Shown here piece by piece: positions 10,717-20,289 of a stretch of 64,000 bases of DNA. Every line of letters starts with the position of its first letter. Within the stretch, counting starts at the first letter, position 1. The notes beneath the pieces were generated by a model. It was not told where the DNA came from. It saw nothing but the letters and a program-made list of their open reading frames with translations, and searched no databases. Source of the stretch: Massospora cicadina (taxonomy: Eukaryota; Entomophthoromycota; Entomophthoromycetes; Entomophthorales; Entomophthoraceae); NCBI GenBank assembly GCA_022478985.1, contig JAKSZP010007915.1, positions 232,912 to 296,911 of the forward strand. The letters run 5' to 3'. The position numbers and the translations under genes were made by a program.

Positions 10717-11876
10717 TATTGACCTTTAAATCACTTCATGTGTATCCCAATTTCTGGTCATTTTTGGGCGAATATTCTCCGATATTTTTAATAACTTGAG
10801 CATCTCCTCCTGCTGGCCTTCCGACAGATCAGCGAGTTGCTCTTAATCAACCAATACATTGATACTTTCATCTACCCCAGCCAATAATTTCATCTCATCG
10901 AGGGTGGAATTTTCTCCATTCAGCCATCAGGATTTCTTGTTGCTTTTTAGGTCCAGAACTCTTGGACCATAAAATCAATATTTTGATATTTTATATATTT
11001 TTTTGTATTTTCCTTTTGCAATGGGACTTACAACCTACAAAAAGGCTCAGAGGTCCTTCTTTTCCCTTCATCCTAACTGGGTCTTGGGTACTTAAACCTA
11101 CCAGTTATCATGGTTCAAAATATTATCCTCTTGAGATTAAACCACCCATTTGGTTCAGTGGTCCCCTTCTGGGACTTAACCAAAATCTCAGGACATAACC
11201 ATTTAATGGTTTGGAGGCCCGCTGGGAACATTGCAATTATTTTCTCTTAGGCTCAATACTATTGATTAGTATTGACCTTTCTCCCTATAAAACCAGCAGT
11301 GCTGTCTCTTCATGTATAGGCCATACTTGCTGACTTTAAGCAGTCTTCCTGAATTAGGCTTTTAATCTCAACTGGAAATTCGTCCAACAGGCCCTAATTT
11401 TATCTCTTATTTGGCATTTGATGCTTTTGGATCTTTGTATCTCATAGGCCAACAGTTTCGTCCAATTGTCCAGCTCGTTTTTTCTCCTGAAAACGATTTT
11501 CAGCCTTTATGGCTATCCTTAATTACACAGGTCGTTCTGGCCTCATTAGCTTTATCCAATTTCTCCTGAATTAATGAACTCGTCTCCAGCAACTTCTGAC
11601 CTGTGATTGAGTGTTATTAAGTCAAACGATTTCCTCCACTATTATGGATCAATCATTTCCTATTTTGACTTCATCTCTTCATTGGTATGGTAATCCAATT
11701 CTCCAGATTAGTTGTTTCCTATTTCATCCAATGCCTCATCTAAACACTCTCTCCTCAGGACTATTTAAAGCGGATCCAATTTCAACCTGAGTTGATCCTG
11801 CTGTTCTTTGGGACTATTTACAGTGGGCCCAATTCCAACCCAAGTTGGCCCTGCTGATACTCTTCATCTCAAGTAG
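10717..11876 (-). other. Rearranged segment of A1 with duplicated linker and diverged spacer
   Basis: This replaces the gag-protease part expected from A2. At 10790-10920 there is a second, more decayed copy of the pre-RT linker (EMLKLL, LSEGQQEEM-like). At 11024-11250 lies a diverged copy of the 8693-8880 spacer module. At 11400-11500 a match to the integrase end region near 8991-9060 can be seen. The order suggests template switching between related element RNAs. I see no intact gene. Confidence 0.5.
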
Positions 11877-12116
11877 ATGTCTGGTGGAACTGGTTTCCTT
11901 GCAGCTCTAGATAGTTCCATATCTATGCTGCAAGTCCTTTTCCCTGAACTTGAGTATCTTCAACTTGCTTCACTTGGAGCTCCACTGCTGAGCTGGGTGA
12001 ATGCCACTGAACGTGATCCTCTTCACATTCTATCTTTGTTACTTCCTTCAGTAACATATTTCCAAATTGGAAACATCTTCTTTGTACAACATTATAAGTA
12101 GATTCTTTACTCAACA
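11877..12116 (-). pseudogene. A1 leader and gag 5' remnant
   Basis: The left part (11877-11960) matches A2 at about 50968-51050 (GGAACTGGTTTCC and CAGCTCTAGA blocks). The right part, next to the PBS, should be the leader. The gag capsid domain seen in A2 at 51385-51756 is absent. I infer a large internal deletion. Confidence 0.45.
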
Positions 12117-12134
12117 CCCCTATAGTGAGCACCA
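12117..12134 (-). other. A1 primer-binding site
   Basis: On the minus strand TGGTGCTCACTATAGGGG starts three bases after the 5' LTR. It begins with the TGG expected for pairing with a tRNA CCA end. A2 (52310-52327), T (15457-15474) and D (26348-26365) have the same site with small changes. Confidence 0.75.
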
Positions 12135-12137
12135 ACT

Positions 12138-13278
12138 TGTAAAAATGTACTTATTTTGTTATCAGGAAGCAACCCAGTAACCTTTTTACTGCACAGGTTC
12201 AGTTTCTTCATGCACTTCGCGTTGTATAGAATACAATCCAATAATAGTATGGAGACTATTATCCATAGTTGAGTTCAAACTATTATTTGGCCCAACGCTT
12301 CAGCCAGTACTTCCAAATAAATACTTGATAAGTCATACTACTAGGATTTGTTCCCTATATTACTGTACACTCAATCTTTGTCCAGATCTCCTGATGACAG
12401 TCTCTTCCGGCCCAACACACAGTCAGAAGCTATCCCTGATTTGTGGTTACCTTCATCTCTAGATCCCCACTTGGATCTCTAGTCTTCTCTCTGAGAGTCT
12501 TCTAATTATTGCTTTCTGCAATAATATCCTTGAGATGGAACTTCACACTGGATGCTGATTTTCTAACTAAAGCCAAATCTATAATAAGACTAATAATAAT
12601 GTTTTAATGTATGTTAATCTCTTGGTAATGATAATGTTTTTATTATAGTGAATCCTAGGGAATTATATAGTAGTGGATTCAGATGTCTAACCCTCAGTTG
12701 ACACCTCTTTGATGAAACTGCAGCCGTTGCCATTGAATCACCCTTCCTCGTCTCAGCAGAGATGGTCTTCCCCATCCTGGCTAGGATTCCGTCATTGGAC
12801 ATCCTCGAGACCTCAAATGGAAAGAGTCAGAAATGTGTCCCTAACGTTTTCCTCTTGATCCAAGCGAACTGACCATAATTGGCTAGCGACCTGCTTTGGT
12901 AATGGGACTTTTTACCCATTATGGCAGGTCACTTCACCAACCAATCGATTCTCTAGTTGCAGGCAGCATCACTCACCTCGCAACCCACTATATATTCTCA
13001 ATCAGTTGGTGATAAAACATGACCAATCCTAATCAGTACACCTGATAGTTAATCACTATCAGATGCCCCTATTTCGTCAGCCACTCTGACTGGTGAGATA
13101 TTAGGTATTTATCCAGATTGATCCCTGATGGATATGACCAGGTGAATATCCCAAAATCCCACTAATGTAGTTCCTCAAAAATTTGGGCCAACAGATTTCC
13201 AATTCACTTCGCCTTAGGGAAATTTCCTAGGACACCAGGTAATATAGCAGGCTGGGAATATGGGCCAAAATTCCAACA
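12138..13278 (-). repeat. A1 5' LTR
   Basis: 1141 bp, minus-strand ends TGTTGG...TTTTACA, followed on the plus strand by the TSD ATTGT at 13279-13283. It drives the element RNA on the minus strand. No gene lies inside; the broken minus-strand frame 12614-12802 also occurs in the other LTR because the two repeats are nearly identical. Confidence 0.9.
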
Positions 13279-13283
13279 ATTGT

Positions 13284-13839
13284 ATTTCTCCATATATGGT
13301 GAGCCCAGCCTTCAGGTGGTGATCTAGCACAGTGCTCTTGACCTTTGTAAGTAGGAAGTCAAAAGTCATGAAAACTTAATTTGATTTAGTCCAGCGGGTG
13401 CACTTTGTTTTGACTACCTTTTGACCATCCAGGAGGTCCACTACTACTCGCACCTTTGCTGCATCATCCGCCGCTTCCTTATTTTTGAAGTCAAGATCCA
13501 GCCAGCTGCATGCCATGGAGTGGGGTTCGACGTACACTGCGTCCAGAAAATGTGTGTGTACATCTCCACAAAACATCTCCCAAAGTGCTGTTTGCTGAAT
13601 ATCCAGTAAAACACGCACCCCATGTTCCAGTAATGATAGTGTCAAAGGATTGCGGCATATTAATGAACTGGTTGCAGCGCGCTTGCCAGGCTAAGATTTC
13701 TGGGGAAATGGTAACCGCTGGGTTTTTATTACTAAGTTTGTCTATTCTTCTGGACTCTCTGGGGCGTATACAAAAATTTGGTTGATGTGAGTCCAACACC
13801 TGTGACCTTAACTTTACTCGCCCAACTGCTCCCCAACAT
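13284..13839 (-). pseudogene. LINE1 ORF1, N-terminal part
   Basis: The start ATG at 13839 gives MLGSSWASKVK, and LINE2 has the same start at 42384, which fixes the start codon. Visible blocks are ISPEILAWQARCNQFINMP, then SWLDLDFKNKEAADDAAK, which looks like strand 3 and helix 2 of an RRM-like fold. The next block is VLDHHLKAGLTIYGEIQ next to the A1 junction. The blocks lie in different frames. The X family carries matching blocks, so its protein is an ORF1 relative. Confidence 0.75.
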
Positions 13840-13942
13840 TAGGCGCCAACTAATCTCCTTGATGAGATTATCAAACTTTATCTAGACTTGAATTGAATTT
13901 GTTGCAAAAGTGTTTGCAACGAGAGAGAAAAGTTAATTCCCC
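13840..13942 (-). other. LINE1 5' untranslated region
   Basis: About 100 bp between the 5' end of LINE1 and the ORF1 start. It contains the conserved block CAACGAGAGAGAA, shared with LINE2 at 42461-42473. Homology between the two LINEs stops within a few bases of the TSD, so both copies are 5' complete. Confidence 0.6.
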
Positions 13943-13954
13943 AGTCAACATATA
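13943..13954. repeat. Target-site duplication of LINE1 (right)
   Basis: AGTCAACATATA, partner of 1064-1075. Confidence 0.85.
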
Positions 13955-14218
13955 AAACGTAAAATGACTATGGGGTTTAAGGAAGACAACCAATGAGAAA
14001 AGTAAGCCTTAAGCAATATATATAAGCTAAATCAGATATATCATGAGTTGGAGAAAGTAGTCATAAGCCTTGGTGCACCAATAGGAGCACTCTTCCATCT
14101 GACAAGGTCACATATCTTAAAGCTGATCTTACTAAAGTGATTGATTAAAGTTGAACCTGACCTGAGCTTGCAATTACATAAATTGAAGAGGTTTCAAAGC
14201 CCTGTTCACTGATACACC
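13955..14218 (-). repeat. Chromovirus F 3' LTR, middle piece
   Basis: Minus-strand blocks TGAACAGGG and CTCCTATTGGTGCAC line up with 58717-58850 in the B LTR. The last five bases (ACACC, 14214-14218) are the duplicated target of T. No gene is present. Confidence 0.7.
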
Positions 14219-15281
14219 TGTCAGAAAATCGACTATGGGCTCTGCTAGTTGGCAGGCTAACCATTATGAAGACTGGTCAGCCCTTGCCATTTTACCTTAG
14301 GAGTCAGGGGAGGCAGCGCCGGCTAACCCCTGACATGTCACCTGCGCTAATCAGGGATCCCCCAGCTTAATCCCTAACCAACGAATTTAATTATAAACTT
14401 ATAACAAAAGGTAGATTAGGCAAAGGGAGATATTTATAGAGAGGGAAGCGCCAGATATTTATACTATTTACAAAAGGGCTACTGCGCCCACCGCTGACCT
14501 ATCAGCTCTTCCACTGGTTCTTCCGGTCAACCACTCTTCTTCTTCTTCTACTGCACTATTCTTCCCTAGCGTTAACTCTCTCTCCTTGTCCTTCCTGCTG
14601 TCTGAATTAGTTTTGTCTCATCCTTGGCCTTAAGTCACCGGTGAGCTGTATAAAAAACTAATCTAAGTAAGTGTCAAATTTAGATTTGCCCTTTGAGTTG
14701 ATAATAATGCCCTGGAAACAACTTCAGTCTCTCGTTTTGATTGGAATATCTTGACATCTCGCCAACATCTCTTCTTGAATTATCTCAGTCAATTAGATTA
14801 GGAATTGCCTTATTCAGGCGATTAACTGATTATAATAAATGAGGCGCTGGAAACAACCTTGGCCACCTCAACTCATAATTGTCAGATCCACCGCCATCAG
14901 ACTATCAGTACAGGCAGTGAATTCATAGATAAACTATTGAAGCGAATACATCAGCTTTCTAGCAGAAATCTCACAACAGTCCATGAATGGCAGTTGGCAT
15001 CAAACACTGATTCCACTGACTGATACTAATTGGATCATCATCGGCTATTAGTCACCAGTGATCCTTATACTAATTTGGGGCCACCAATTGGCCCCACTTG
15101 AACCTACTTCCAAACTTGGCGGAATACTTTGATTTGACTTAACCCAATTTGGGGAACGACTACCTAACAATCACATTAAATCATATGAAATTCAGTCAAT
15201 TAGCCATTACTCCAGTATTTGCCATATCATCCCAAATAACATTAGATCATTAAAGGATTCCATCTGGTTAAGATTCCGACA
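14219..15281 (-). repeat. T 3' LTR
   Basis: Ends are TGTCGG...TGACA on the minus strand. It aligns throughout with 15476-16536. It holds no gene; the sequence is AT-rich with a pyrimidine tract (CTTCTTCTTCTTC) near 14535. Confidence 0.85.
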
Positions 15282-15475
15282 TTTCCCCCCACATAACCAG
15301 ATGGTAATCCTCCTAATTCCAACCTCAGCGTGTGAAGCAAGCGTCCAGGGCTTGCCCCTCCCCACCACCAACAACTACTGGAAATAAAACCACAGTGGCA
15401 CATCCACGCCACCTCTTCACCAACCTTTCAGCTACTTATGCACCAACCAGCAGAGCCCCCTGTAGTGAGCACCAC
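15282..15475 (-). other. T internal region with purine tract and primer-binding site
   Basis: The minus strand ends in GTGGGGGGAAA directly before the 3' LTR, and starts with TGGTGCTCACTACAGGGG one base after the 5' LTR. The 150 bp between them has no open frame of note. Only the sites needed in cis for reverse transcription are kept. Confidence 0.8.
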
Positions 15476-16536
15476 CATCAGAAAATTGACTATGGGCTCT
15501 GCTAGTTGGCAGGCCAACCAGTATGAAGACTGGTCAGCCCTTGCCATTTTGCTTTAGGAAACAGGGCCAGCAGCAATGACTAACCCCTTTGCATGTCACC
15601 CACACCATTTGGTGATCCCTCAGCCTAATTCCTAACTAATGAAATAAATAAAAACTTATAACAAAAGACAGATTAGGCAAAGGGAGATATTTATTGAGAG
15701 GGAAGCGCCAGGTATTTATACTATTTACAAAAGGGCTACTGCGCCACTGCCGACCTATCAGCTCTACTGCTGGTTCTTCCAGACAACCACTCTTCTTCTT
15801 CTTCTACTGCATTATTCTCTTCCCTGGTGTCAGCCCTCTCTCCTTGTCCTTCCCGCTGTCTGAATTAGTTTCAGCTCATCCTCAGCCTTAAGTCGCTGGT
15901 GAGCTGTATAAATAATTAATCTAAATAAATGTCAAATTTTAGATTTAACCTCCAAGTTTATAATAATGCGCTGGAAACAACTTCAGTTGCTCGCTTTGAC
16001 TTGGAATATCTTGGCACCTCACCGACATCTCCTCTCAACTTATCTCAGTTAATTTGATTAGTGATCGCCTTATTCAGTCGATTATTTGATTATAAATGAG
16101 GTGCCAGAAACAACCTTGGCCACCTCAACTCATAATTGTCAGATCCACTGACATCAGATTTATCAGTACAGACAGTGTATCATAGATAAATGATTGAAGT
16201 GAATACATTGGATTTTTGCCAAAAATCATACAACAGTTACAAATGGCAGTTGACATTAAACACTGATTCCACTGACTGATACTAGTTAAATCATCCTTGG
16301 CTATTAAAAGCCAGTGATCCCTATACTAATTTGGGGCCACTGATCTGAATCACTTGAACCTACTTCCAAACTTGGCGGAATACATGGATTTTACTCAACC
16401 CAATTTAGGGAGCAAAACCTAGCAATCACATTAGATCATTAGAAATTCAGTCAATGATCAATTCCGCCAGGATTGGCCATATCATCCCAAACAATGTTAA
16501 ATCATTGGAGGATTCCCTCTGGTTAAAATTCTGAAA
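15476..16536 (-). repeat. T 5' LTR
   Basis: Partner of 14219-15281. Its outer bases have decayed (CATCAG in place of TGTCAG at 15476, and AAA in place of ACA at 16534-16536), but the TSD that follows is intact. Confidence 0.85.
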
Positions 16537-16541
16537 ACACC

Positions 16542-16776
16542 AAATCCAGCCATCTTCATTAATCAAAAACTCATCTGTTTTAACATAAGAGTTAAAACAG
16601 GGGGCTGGGCGATATGCACCTCACTTGTACCAACCTAGGCATACTGGTTTGTAACCAGCGTTGTTCCAAGTTGTGCTTAAGGTCAGGAAGGTCCTGAATC
16701 TTAACCTTTTTGACCTCCTGCTGCCCAGCCTTGTCCCTGCTGTTGGTCCCCTCAATAAGGTTATGTAAAAATGACA
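16542..16776 (-). repeat. Chromovirus F 3' LTR, proximal piece
   Basis: On the minus strand it starts TGTCATTTTT at 16776, after a purine-rich tract (16777-16797). The B LTR starts TGTCATGGCTTG after a similar tract. CAACGCTG and TATGCC-AGGTTGGTA blocks are shared with B at 58580-58620. T interrupts it at 16536. Confidence 0.8.
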
Positions 16777-18395
16777 TTAATCTCTCCTCTTTTTGGGCTC
16801 CACACCCTTTCCAGGGACAAGCGCAAGGAAAAGTTTTTATGGGAAGGGGCCAACTTCATAGAGGCAATGAAATCTTGGACTTTGATTTTGTGGCCTTAGG
16901 GAAACGCTCATGAATTGCTACAATTAGGTCTTGGGCATGGGCGCAGTCATGCGCTGGGACCCAACTGTTCTCCACTGCATCAAATCCCTTCCAGGATACA
17001 AGATACAAGAGTCTTCTTCTTACCTGATGGAAGTCTACAATTTCCTCTACTTCCCACTCTGGCGCCTCATCCACAAGATAAGCCTCAGGAGTCTCTGGAG
17101 GGAGGCACTTAAACAACCTGAGCTTGCTTTCATGGAATAATGAAAAGATTTGAAATGAAGGGAGAAAATCCAACTGGTAAGAAGCATGGCCCACTTTTTG
17201 ACAACTTATACAGCCTAATCCTCTTTGGTCCTAATTTTTTGCATTGTTGCTTAATTAGGATGTTTTTAGCATCCAGCATCATAAGATCTCCATCCTTGTA
17301 CACTGATCCAACTCGTCTCTTACCCTCAGCGTCCTCCTTGTAAGCCTGCATGACCGCATCTAAATTCATGCTCACCACCTGGTGTACTTTATTGTTCATT
17401 TTTGCAAAGTCCGCCACCGCTTCCACCTTAGATTCACTTCTAGGCTCCATGTTGGAGGAAAATTTGAAGCCATAGTTGGCAAAGAAGGGGGAACAACCAA
17501 ACGATGCAAGTTGGGCGTTGTTATAGCTAAATTGGGCCATAAGGAGATGGGGAAACCAATCTGAATGACCTGCGGCGGTGTAACACTGAAGAAACTGTTT
17601 GAGGCACTGGTTTTCTCGTTCAGTCTGCCCATTTGATTGGGGGTGATAGGCAGTTGAACGGCAAGGACGGATTTTCAGAGACTTACATAAATCTTCCTAA
17701 AAGATGGAGGTAAACTGGGGTCCCTGATCATCAGTTATTTCTTGATGGACCACGTGAAGAGTAAACAAATTAGTAACAAAGAGCCTAGCCATCTCAGCTG
17801 TGGTGAATGTGGTTCTGCAAGGAATAAAGTGGGCGAACTTCGTAAAAATGGTCCACCACCACCATGATAGCATCGTAGCCATCAGATACAGGCAATTCCA
17901 CAATAATATCCACTGTTAAGGAAATCCAAGGCCCATCAGCCTTTTGAACTGGCAACAGCAACCCTTCTAGAGGCTGGCAATTTGGTTTCATTTGGTTTTA
18001 GACTAGGAACTCTTTACAATACCTGCCTACCTGTGCGGCTAACCTCATCAAATTGTAAGTGAGGCGGAATAGCTCTGATGTCTTCGCCTTCCCAAAATGT
18101 CAAAGGTGATTCCATCATGATGGTCCCAGAAGATTTCCAGGTGAAGTGTCCAGCAGGAACAATAGGCGCCCCTGAAACCACACCATCTCATCCTTTACAT
18201 GATAACCCCTGGTTAGATCCTCCTGATTCAATGCGCTCTTGGCAAGGACCATAGTATATTAATCTGACAAAGTCTGGGAAAGGACTACATTTCTGACATA
18301 ACATATTTTTCCATATTTTTAAAGAAGCAAGCGCTGGCTCATTGGCCAAGGAAGAGGGAAGTTGAGACACAATCTTACCACTTTCTTTTGCTTTG
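16777..18395 (-). pseudogene. Chromovirus F integrase and chromodomain
   Basis: Ty3/gypsy integrase end of a pol gene. On the minus strand: HHCC region with LAAQVGRYCKE (about 18020-18050), core with SLTVDIIVELPVSDGYDAIMVVVDHF (two blocks, 17870-17960), KFAHFIPCRTTFTTAEMARLF and DDQGPQFTS (17697-17830). The C-terminal part is MAQFSYNNAQLASFGCSPFF (17480-17540). The chromodomain (16856-17194) reads EWEVEEIVDFHQVRRRLLYLVSWKGF and then ENSWVPAHDC, with the aromatic residues expected of a methyl-lysine reader. The same sequence order occurs in B at 62100-63480. RT and gag are missing beyond 18395. Confidence 0.85.
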
Positions 18396-18399
18396 ATTG

Positions 18400-20160
18400 G
18401 CTAAATCAAAGCTAAATTTAGAGTTTTTTTTAAAAAAACATAAATCCAGCAGCTCAAATGGAGAAATTTAATCAGTATGTTGATGCCATTGATGCCTGCT
18501 GCCCCAGCATGGGGTGGTGGTGCGCCATCTTCTGGCATCATTTGGACTCCTGAAGCACTCCTGGGTGGGCTCTAATAGCCCTCCCAATGTCACCAGGCGT
18601 TACGTCCCACCTCTGGACTTAGCCCAACATCTCACAAGCTCACAGGCGGTGCTCCAGAGCCCTTTTTTCCTTGGAGCAACCTGCATTTTGGCCACTGGGT
18701 CAGATTTGGGAATTTTTTCCCATATGTGAGCATAGCCATCATCGAGATGACCATGGCAGTTTTCAAACCTGCCAGATATATCAATTTTGTCCTTTCAAGG
18801 GCTATTTTGGCATCAACTTCAAATCCAAGGCTGATGCAGCAGCAGAATCTAAGCTGCCAATAAATTTATAAAAATGTTTTAATCATCACTGTTCACATGT
18901 GGCTCTTGGATGAGGCCACTTTGGTGATCCAGTTTTTCAGGTTGCCTTCATTTCTTTCCCCTGAACGCCTTTGCCATGAACTGCTGGAGGGTTTGGCCAT
19001 TAATGGCGTAAACCCGCATCTTGCAGTTTGTGGTTCCCAATGGGAAAGGTTGGTTGGCAGGGCCTAGTGCCTTTGTAGCGATTGCCCTTTCCATCATGAC
19101 ACCTACCTTGCAATCCCCCCTGCACTGTGATCAGATCCGCACCTGATCACCTTTTTGGGCACATGTCAAAAATGGCTGCGCAATATTCCCCTTGTGCTTT
19201 AAATTAGATCAATCAAAGTGCAAGTGCCCCACAGCCTCCACCTCTGTTGCTTCCGCCACTCCTCCTTCTGGTGTCAGGCCAGCTGCTGCTTTGCCCAATT
19301 TTTTGAGTGGGGCGCGATCCACCTGCCCCCAACCTCAGCTAATTCTGGCGCTGCTTTCAAAGCAGCAGCCAAAAAAATTTAAAATCTTTTAATAGTTCGT
19401 CAGAATTATGGAATACTGAGCTGATTGCTGAGACAATTTTTGATGAGCTGCAGTGATCAACTGTTTGCATCCAATCAGGTTCCGCCACTGCACTGACTCC
19501 AGTGGCTAAACCAAAATTAGCCAAGTTAAATCCATTTGAGTAACTCAAATGACTCAACAATAGCAATCAGCCATTTAATGTCAAGCCAGATTTTGCTTTG
19601 GAGAAATTATTTGTAACTCCTGATTTGCATCCCCGCCGTTTTTAATCTAAAAACAGTTTCCCTAGTTATAAAAATATAAATAAAATGGCGGTAGAAGAAG
19701 CAGCTGCTCTGGCCAACACCCAGCTCCCCAAACATCTCCATGGGGCGATAGAACCCCTTGTTGAGGGTATTCCTATCCCAAATTTCCCCCAAGAAATTTG
19801 ATGAGGATGCAAAATACAAAATTGAGGAGCTCACTTTTGGAGAGAGCCATGCTTGCATTGATGCAGCAAAAAAGTTCTCTGTTTGACCCCAAATATCCCC
19901 AGACCTGCCAATGCATCGAGTCTTACACTTCTGTGCCTGCTCTCATCACTTTTGCTGAGCATCAACTTGCTCAATACGTTGAGGCAATGGACACTGTCAG
20001 CATCATTAATGAAAAAACCCCATAGCTATATCTCCTTATTCCACATGCCTCTGATGCCCCAACTCCTATGCTATCCACCATGGTCCAACAGCTAAAGCAT
20101 GTGTCAGAAAAAAGTTTTCCCAAAGCTTTTTCACGTTCTGATATAGCTTCCTAGGCTGTT
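18400..20160 (+). pseudogene. X1: copy of an ORF1-only LINE-like family
   Basis: Degraded ORF starting near ATG 18483 with PAAPAWG, as in X2 and X3. Blocks in order: a YVPPLDLAQHL segment (18611-18640), FQGYFGINFKSKADAAAESKLPINL-like RRM strand and helix (about 18795-18870, two frames), FSPERLCHELLEGLAINGVNPHL (about 18960-19025) and a knuckle-like LCFKLDQSKCKC (19185-19225). Near the end come ESHACIDAAKKF and then DPKYPQTC, HQLAQYVEAMDTVSIIN (19840-20020). All blocks align with X3. No RT or endonuclease is encoded. The 3' end is unclear. Confidence 0.65.
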
Positions 20161-20280
20161 AGCTGAGGTGCCATATTAGGAATTTTTAATTTTTTATAAT
20201 CCCTTTGTTTGGCCCATATGCAAATAAAGATGCTTGGAGGCTCCCCCTTTTTGGGTTGGGCACCACTAGTGCTAAAAAAA
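20161..20280. other. Junction between X1 and E
   Basis: No gene. An AAATAAA at about 20222 could be the decayed X1 tail, but I cannot match it to the X3 tail. The left end of element E is not marked by an LTR. Confidence 0.3.
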
Positions 20281-20289
20281 GGTCAAAGA

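Larger units (their letters stand above)
5687..13278 (-). mobile_element. A1: Ty3/gypsy LTR retrotransposon, RT-deleted
   Basis: 7592 bp element inserted into LINE1, with LTRs of 1146 and 1141 bp and TSD ATTGT. Transcription runs on the minus strand, so the 5' LTR is the right one (12138-13278). The PBS lies at 12117-12134 and the purine tract at 6833-6845. Integrase and RNase H remain, but most of gag, protease and all of RT are missing. A plus-strand ORF lies between integrase and the 3' LTR. The LTRs show only about four mismatches over about 450 bp (5890-6345 against 12335-12790), so insertion was recent relative to its neighbours. A2 at 43917-53445 is a longer relative. Confidence 0.9.
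1076..13942 (-). mobile_element. LINE1: full-length non-LTR retrotransposon split by A1
   Basis: About 5.3 kb of LINE sequence on the minus strand, after removing the 7.6 kb A1 insertion. Order on the minus strand: ORF1 (13839 to about 4840, CCHC knuckle), then ORF2 with APE endonuclease (about 4830-4150), reverse transcriptase (about 3500-2080) and a C-terminal CCHC region (2080-1084). The 3' end is an AATAAAATTTAAA tail without a long poly(A). It is flanked by a 12 bp TSD. The two-ORF layout resembles the Tad1-type LINEs of fungi. All frames are broken by stops and frameshifts, so the copy is dead. LINE2 is a second copy with the same ends. Confidence 0.9.
14219..16536 (-). mobile_element. 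T: short non-autonomous LTR element
   Basis: Two LTRs (14219-15281, 1063 bp, and 15476-16536, 1061 bp) enclose only 194 bp. The TSD ACACC is exact (14214-14218 and 16537-16541). Polarity is set by a PBS beside the right LTR (15457-15474) and a G-rich purine tract beside the left LTR (15282-15291), so it reads on the minus strand. The internal part has no room for gag or pol. The LTRs differ at many sites, so this is an old insertion. It differs from classical TRIMs by having long LTRs. It could be a deletion product of an autonomous family that is absent here. Confidence 0.85.

Noticed and set aside
18400..20160. X1 as a diverged host gene with introns
   Set aside because: Two other copies occur in the window, X3 has a TSD and LINE-type tail, and all are broken. 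A dispersed element explains this better.
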